Below, one piece after another: positions 59,815-64,000 of a stretch of 64,000 nt of DNA. The position numbers were made by a program, and so were the translations under genes. The notes under the pieces were generated by a model. That model was not told where the DNA came from, made no database searches, and was given only the letters and a program-made list of their open reading frames with translations. Position 1 is the first letter of the stretch. Every line of letters begins with the position of its first letter. The DNA is from JBMORL01 sp049322335. Lineage in GTDB: Bacteria > Bacteroidota > Bacteroidia > Flavobacteriales_D > UBA2798. The stretch is taken from positions 4,567 to 68,566 of the forward strand of contig JBMORL010000103.1 of the NCBI GenBank assembly GCA_049322335.1, written 5' to 3'.

Positions 59815-60615
59815 TTATTTCTTTTTTTCGGGGTGTTTTATTTTTTTAACGATCTCGGCCGGGAGAAAATGGAAAAACGTGTCTCCCCGCAATCCCAGGC
59901 GAAGGCATTCCATGGCAATTACTTCATTCGGACTGATATTTCCGAGATTAACGTTGGCGCCAAAATGTTTGATAAACCATACCTGTTGTTCTTTTTTGGG
60001 TGCTTCCCACATGATCTTATCCGGAGCAACGCGCGCTGTAATTTTGTTGATGAGTAAAGTATGGGCATGGCCACTGGGACGAAAAATTCCGACTGTTCCG
60101 CTTTCCCTTCCTTCTGCAATCACTTTCCATGCACCGGCTTCAATTTCGGTAGTCATCATTTTTATCCATCTAGCAGGAGAAATAAGTAATCCCGCTTCTT
60201 TCGATCCCACTTCAGATAATACGGTATAATCTTTCGCCAGCGTTTCAATGTATTTGCATTTCTGGTCGTGATCCAATACAATCGATCCGTCTGAAACTTC
60301 AGCTACTTCGAGTTTGTATTTTGAAAGCAGTTTCCTGTAGTCGTCAAATTTTCCGCGGGCAATGAAAGCTTCAAATAATGTTCCTCCGAAATAACATTTC
60401 ATTCCCGCGCTTTTGTATAGTTTTAATTTTTCTTCCAGTTGTGCAGTAACCATGGAAGTTCCGAATCCGAATTTTACGAGGTCGGTAAACTCAGATGAAC
60501 TTTGTATAAAAGCTTCGGCTTCCATCAGGGAAAGGCCTTTATCCATCATCATGGTTACGCCATTTTCCCTGGGTTGTTTTGTTCTGTCTGGTATGTAAGG
60601 AAGGGTAAAGTTCAT
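59815..60615 (-). CDS. Phosphosulfolactate synthase (ComA) family protein
   Basis: The protein has 266 residues, similar in length to archaeal ComA. VTMMMDKGLSLMEAEAFIQ, VKFGFGTSMVTAQLEEKLKLYKSAGMKCYFGGTLFEA, VLSEVGSKEAGLLISP and GLRGDTFFHFLPAEI are ComA-family segments of a TIM barrel. ComA adds sulfite to phosphoenolpyruvate to give (R)-phosphosulfolactate, the first step toward coenzyme M in methanogens. In Bacteroidota the product is more likely sulfolactate or a sulfonate; ComB and ComC partners are not visible. Its start overlaps the TPR gene by 4 bp. Confidence 0.88.
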   Translation of the reverse strand: MNFTLPYIPDRTKQPRENGVTMMMDKGLSLMEAEAFIQSSSEFTDLVKFGFGTSMVTAQLEEKLKLYKSAGMKCYFGGTLFEAFIARGKFDDYRKLLSKYKLEVAEVSDGSIVLDHDQKCKYIETLAKDYTVLSEVGSKEAGLLISPARWIKMMTTEIEAGAWKVIAEGRESGTVGIFRPSGHAHTLLINKITARVAPDKIMWEAPKKEQQVWFIKHFGANVNLGNISPNEVIAMECLRLGLRGDTFFHFLPAEIVKKIKHPEKKK

Positions 60616-62039
60616 TTTTTTCGGTAGAGTTCTGTCAGTTCAGTAATGGCCGAAAGGTTTTGTATTTCGGGAAAGTAGGTAAACAATTTTTTATGTGCAT
60701 CATAATTCACCTGCAGGGCTTCTTCCATTTGTGTAATGGCTTCTGCTTTTCTGCCGCCAAAGATAAGATATGCTACCATTCGATACATCAGGTCGGGAAC
60801 CTTTCCGATCTTTAAAATGATTTGCTGCATCGTTTCAATGGCGGTTTCGGCAGAAAAATGTTCGTAAAGGAAGTTGGTATAGTCCAGCAACAGGTCGATA
60901 TTATGCGGATCAAGTTCGATGGCTTTCAGGTAGGCACGAAGGGCATCTTCTATCATATCTGCTTTTTCAAGCACTTCACCAAAGATGAACCAGAAATCGG
61001 GGTTTTTTTCATCGATATGTATGGCTTTTTCTATAAAATTAACGGCTTCTGTATGTGCGCCCATCATACTAAGTGCAATTCCCATCCCCAGCCAGCTGTC
61101 AGCCAGTTCGGGATCGATCTCCGAAGCTTTAAGGAAATTTTCGTAGGCCTGTTCGGCCATTTCCAGTTTTTCAAAACATTCGCCTATGTAGCAATAGGTA
61201 ACGGCTTGTGGTTCTTCATACAAAAACGTTTCAGCATAGCAGTCGATAGCTTCGTGGTATCTTTCCATCTGAACATAGGCATTGGCTTTATTGAAATAGG
61301 CGGATGAAAATGATTCGTTGATGGTGATACAAAAATCGAAAGCTTCAATAGCTTTTTCAAATAAACCGCGCCTGATATATGAATTACCGAGGTTATACCA
61401 GGCAGTAAAAGAATAGGGATTGTCATCAATGAACTTATTGAAAAAATCGATACTTTTTTCAGGCATTCCGCACATTTCGTAGCAATAGGAAAGTTCAAAA
61501 AGTGCGGCTTCATTTTCTTTATTCAGCTCCAGCGCTTTCATGAGTGATCCAATGGCCTTGTCCCATTTTTTCAGGCTTTCATATTCGAATGCAAGGTCAA
61601 CATAAAGGTCGTCTGGCTGGTCGTCAGAATGTTTGATAGCCAGTTTAAGGTTGCGAACGGCTTCCTCATGGTCGCGCAACTGGCTGAAAATACTTCCCCT
61701 GAGAATGTAAACATCAGCATTAAAGGGTTCCAGGCTTTCGGCACGGGCAAGGATTTCAAGCGATTTATTGAGTTTTCCGGCTGAAGCATGAATTTCTGCT
61801 TTTCGAAGCAAAATAGGTACAGCATTAGGGTGTTGTGAAATGGCAATAGAAATTCCCTTTAATGCGGATTTTATGTTGTTGGTATCGAGGTAATGGTCAA
61901 TAATGGCCTCAAACACATCCACATCAAAAAAATAATTCGCATTTCCCCTTATCATGTCCTCAAACCGCCTGATCTGCGGGCTGAGGTCTTCAAATTCTTC
62001 GTTGTTGTCGTTGTCGTTAAATCCGTTTCCGTCTTTCAT
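60612..62039 (-). CDS. Cytoplasmic TPR-repeat protein
   Basis: The protein has 475 residues with no signal peptide. An acidic, Asn-rich start (MKDGNGFNDNDNNEEFEDL) is followed by about eleven consecutive TPRs covering nearly the whole chain (AWYNLGNSYIRRGLFEKAIEAFDFCITIN, SWLGMGIALSMMGAHTEAVNFIEKAIHID). The array should form a superhelical protein-binding scaffold. It is the first gene of an operon with the ComA-like and rhodanese genes (4-bp overlap, then 2-bp gap). Its partner is unknown. Confidence 0.9.
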   Translation of the reverse strand: MKDGNGFNDNDNNEEFEDLSPQIRRFEDMIRGNANYFFDVDVFEAIIDHYLDTNNIKSALKGISIAISQHPNAVPILLRKAEIHASAGKLNKSLEILARAESLEPFNADVYILRGSIFSQLRDHEEAVRNLKLAIKHSDDQPDDLYVDLAFEYESLKKWDKAIGSLMKALELNKENEAALFELSYCYEMCGMPEKSIDFFNKFIDDNPYSFTAWYNLGNSYIRRGLFEKAIEAFDFCITINESFSSAYFNKANAYVQMERYHEAIDCYAETFLYEEPQAVTYCYIGECFEKLEMAEQAYENFLKASEIDPELADSWLGMGIALSMMGAHTEAVNFIEKAIHIDEKNPDFWFIFGEVLEKADMIEDALRAYLKAIELDPHNIDLLLDYTNFLYEHFSAETAIETMQQIILKIGKVPDLMYRMVAYLIFGGRKAEAITQMEEALQVNYDAHKKLFTYFPEIQNLSAITELTELYRKK

Positions 62040-62059
62040 TCACTGGTTTACTTGCTTAA

Positions 62060-62067
62060 CAAAGATA
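62060..62067 (-). promoter_or_regulatory. -7 box (TATCTTTG) of the TPR-comA-rhodanese operon
   Basis: TATCTTTG on the minus strand matches TAnnTTTG, 20 nt upstream of the ATG at 62039. No good -33 TTTG is seen at 19 bp, so activation by an upstream-bound factor is plausible. Confidence 0.5.
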
Positions 62068-62100
62068 TTAATTTAAGGTTGATAAATGAGGCCTGTTTGG

Positions 62101-62133
62101 TAACATTTCAACAAGAAAATTAACATTTCAACA
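62101..62133. promoter_or_regulatory. Two 13-bp direct repeats with 20-bp period, possible operator
   Basis: TAACATTTCAACA occurs at 62101-62113 and 62121-62133. The starts are 20 bp apart, roughly two helical turns. The pair lies between divergent genes, 34-73 bp upstream of the operon -7 box and 52-84 bp upstream of the DUF1761 ATG. Confidence 0.5.
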
Positions 62134-62184
62134 TTCCCTGCAAGGCTTAAAGGGAATTGCTAATTTTAACACAAAAATTTAATT

Positions 62185-62646
62185 ATGTCATACATTGATC
62201 TTTGCATTGAAGCGATAAAAAACATTAATTTTTTATCCGTACTGGTAGCCACAGCGGCTAATTTTTTTCTCGGGGCATTGTGGTATTCGCCAGTAATGTT
62301 TGCCAAACCCTGGTCGAAAATAATTTTTGGCGATATTCCCATAGAGGAAGCCAGGAAAAAAGCAGGAAATGTGGGGATGCTGATGGGGCTGGCTTTTATC
62401 ATGACATTCATCACGGCTGTGGGATTTGCAGTGGTGATGCACAATATTCCCGATGCAATAATGACTAAACAAAGAGTTTATTTTGCCATTGGTTTTGCGG
62501 GACTGATTTCCATATTTATCAATGCGGCCAATTTGTATAAACACTACCTGTTCGAATTAAAACCTTTCAAACTGGCGGTTATCAACAGCCTGCACGATTG
62601 GGTAGCGTTTACCATCATGACAGTAATTATGGCGTATTGGAATTAA
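62185..62646 (+). CDS. DUF1761 four-helix membrane protein
   Basis: The protein has 153 residues with four hydrophobic segments. VATAANFFLGALWYSPVMFAKPW is the DUF1761 signature near the N-terminus, and LYKHYLFELKPFKLAVINSLHDWVAFTIMTVIMAYW is the typical C-terminal part. The function is unknown. It is divergent from the TPR operon and shares the region with the direct repeats. It precedes glmM by 32 bp. Confidence 0.85.
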   Translation: MSYIDLCIEAIKNINFLSVLVATAANFFLGALWYSPVMFAKPWSKIIFGDIPIEEARKKAGNVGMLMGLAFIMTFITAVGFAVVMHNIPDAIMTKQRVYFAIGFAGLISIFINAANLYKHYLFELKPFKLAVINSLHDWVAFTIMTVIMAYWN

Positions 62647-62676
62647 CCTTCAACTTTCAACTTTCACTCTCAACCA
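62646..62676. repeat. Heptad-like CTTTCAA repeats upstream of glmM
   Basis: CCTTCAA-CTTTCAA-CTTTCAC-TCTCAAC is a run of imperfect 7-nt units between DUF1761 and glmM. Similar units lie around 28607-28680 and in the 98-bp repeats. Confidence 0.6.
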
Positions 62677-62678
62677 CA

Positions 62679-64000
62679 ATGACACTCATCAAATCAATAT
62701 CAGGAATTCGCGGAACGATAGGGGGAAAAACGGGTGACGGGCTTACACCGGTGGATGCGGTGAAATTTGCAGCAGCCTACGGACAGTTTATTAAAAACCG
62801 GAATGCGGGAAAAAAATGTAAGATTGTTATAGGACGTGATGCACGTATCTCGGGCGAAATGATTCGCAGCCTGGTCGTTTCCACTTTATCAGGAATGGGT
62901 ATAGATATAACGGATCTCGGATTGTCTACCACGCCAACTGTGGAAGTGGCCGTACCGTTAGAAAATGCACAGGGTGGAATTATTCTCACCGCCAGCCACA
63001 ACCCCAAACAATGGAATGCATTGAAATTGCTGAACGAAAAAGGAGAATTTATTTCTGCTGACGAGGGAGCGGAAGTATTAAAAATAGCCGAAACAGAAAA
63101 CTTTGTTTTTGCAGATGTGGATGCGTTGGGAAAATATGAAGTAAATAATTCATACATACAAAAACATATTGAACTGATCTGTAAGCTGTCTTATGTGGAT
63201 GTAACAGCAATAAAAAATGCCGGTTTTCACGTGGTGGTGGATGCCGTGAATTCAACCGGTGGAATAGCAGTGCCCGAACTGTTAGAGGCATTGGGTGTGA
63301 AAAAAGTGACAAAGTTATTTTGCGAGCCCAACGGGCAATTCCCACATAATCCAGAACCTCTGCCCGAACATTTGCAGGATATTTCCAGCGAACTGAAAAA
63401 AGGAAATGCCCATTTGGGATTTGTAGTAGACCCGGATGTGGACCGCCTGGCGATTGTTAGCGAAAACGGGGATATGTTTGGAGAAGAATATACACTGGTA
63501 GCTATTGCCGATCTTGTATTGTCGCAGAAAAAAGGAAATACGGTATCCAATCTTTCTTCCACGCGTGCGCTGCGTGATGTAACCGAAAAACACGGTGGAA
63601 AATATTCAGCATCTGCTGTAGGCGAAGTGAATGTGGTGGAAATGATGAAGGCGACCAACGCGGTAATTGGCGGAGAAGGAAACGGTGGAATTATTTTACC
63701 TGATTTGCATTACGGAAGAGACGCACTGGCGGGAATAGCTATGTTTCTTACCTTGCTGGCCAGGTCGGGAAAAAAATGTTCGGAACTGCGCAAAACCTAT
63801 CCCGATTATTTTATGTCGAAAAATAAAATTGAACTGACACCCGGAATAAATGTAGATGATGTGCTGGTGAAAATGAAAAAGAAATACAGTAGTGAAAAAG
63901 TGAATGATGTGGATGGAGTAAAAATAGATTTTGCCGAAGAATGGGTGCATTTGCGCAAAAGCAATACCGAACCGATTATAAGGATTTATTCGGAGAGTAA
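62679..64000 (+). CDS. glmM: Phosphoglucosamine mutase, 3' end cut by window
   Basis: 440 codons are visible and the frame is open at the right edge. MTLIKSISGIRGTIGGKTGD is the standard Bacteroidota GlmM start. LTASHNPKQWNALK holds the phosphoserine (S106), DPDVDRLAIV (251-256) is the magnesium loop, GGEGNGGIILPDLHYGRDAL binds sugar, and RKSNTEPIIRIY is the phosphate-binding loop. The family usually reads RxSGTEP there, with Asn replacing Gly in this copy. It converts glucosamine-6-phosphate to glucosamine-1-phosphate for peptidoglycan and LPS precursors. About 20 residues are missing. Confidence 0.92.
   Translation, partial: MTLIKSISGIRGTIGGKTGDGLTPVDAVKFAAAYGQFIKNRNAGKKCKIVIGRDARISGEMIRSLVVSTLSGMGIDITDLGLSTTPTVEVAVPLENAQGGIILTASHNPKQWNALKLLNEKGEFISADEGAEVLKIAETENFVFADVDALGKYEVNNSYIQKHIELICKLSYVDVTAIKNAGFHVVVDAVNSTGGIAVPELLEALGVKKVTKLFCEPNGQFPHNPEPLPEHLQDISSELKKGNAHLGFVVDPDVDRLAIVSENGDMFGEEYTLVAIADLVLSQKKGNTVSNLSSTRALRDVTEKHGGKYSASAVGEVNVVEMMKATNAVIGGEGNGGIILPDLHYGRDALAGIAMFLTLLARSGKKCSELRKTYPDYFMSKNKIELTPGINVDDVLVKMKKKYSSEKVNDVDGVKIDFAEEWVHLRKSNTEPIIRIYSES

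Noticed and set aside
62646..62676. CRISPR-like short repeat run
   Set aside because: Units are 7 nt and imperfect with no spacers; no cas genes anywhere in the window.

Overview
The window is chromosomal DNA from a member of the Bacteroidota. The evidence is lineage-typical: gliding-motility/T9SS type B C-terminal domains, T9SS type A sorting tails, a PorP/SprF protein, TPR proteins with a LuxR-like C-terminal HTH, DUF1573 lipoprotein-like paralogs, -7 boxes of the form TAnnTTTG, and almost no Shine-Dalgarno sequences. By eye the base composition is moderately AT-rich (I did not compute it), and several short accessory genes are clearly more AT-rich than their neighbours. I cannot assign an order or genus. 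I saw no rRNA, tRNA, CRISPR array, integrase or transposase gene.

Layout. 1-11 kb (minus strand): the 5' part of a secreted kelch/PKD protein with a type B sorting domain, a membrane TPR-HTH regulator, and a 1925-residue periplasmic repeat protein with 20 TPR-like units plus five copies of a different repeat. 11-18 kb: an FAD amine/amino-acid oxidase, a CDF cation exporter convergent with a small DUF2892 protein, and a 1357-residue T9SS cargo. 18-21.5 kb: a mirrored cluster of REP-like palindromes, an aminotransferase, and a hypothetical protein with three DUF1573 paralogs. 21.6-31 kb: valS, ppk1, ppx, a secreted lipoprotein, a beta-barrel gene lying between two perfect 98-bp direct repeats (one of them the 3' end of phoH), and phoH. 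31-34 kb: an outer-membrane protein, a 144-bp inverted-repeat element that ends next to a textbook promoter, an orphan ParA with a small membrane partner, and a second mirrored REP cluster. 34-41.5 kb: dnaE with a fused proofreading exonuclease, followed by small genes, then ttcA/HEAT genes. 41.5-48.6 kb: an M1 aminopeptidase lipoprotein, a T9SS surface cluster (type A cargo, glycine-rich type B adhesin, PorP/SprF) and an RHS-like lipoprotein. 48.7-52.3 kb: two tandem POT peptide transporters. 52.5-59.4 kb: an operon of DedA, three paralogous trypsin-like lipoproteins and a GlcD-type oxidase. 59.5-64 kb: a TPR/phosphosulfolactate-synthase/rhodanese operon, a divergent DUF1761 gene and the start of glmM.

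How the genes fit together. Much of the window concerns the cell envelope: T9SS cargo and adhesins, a PorP-like partner, outer-membrane barrels, lipoproteins, peptide import and an aminopeptidase. This suits a gliding or surface-attached heterotroph that degrades protein. Housekeeping functions (replication, translation, polyphosphate metabolism, tRNA thiolation, cell-wall precursor synthesis) are interspersed.

The best candidate for an undescribed system is the 53.9-59.4 kb operon. One trypsin-like lipoprotein has an intact Ser-His-Asp triad, while its two upstream paralogs have each lost all three catalytic residues but keep the same architecture (lipobox, internal hydrophobic pair, central domain, protease fold). 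That suggests an active protease with pseudoprotease partners in the envelope.
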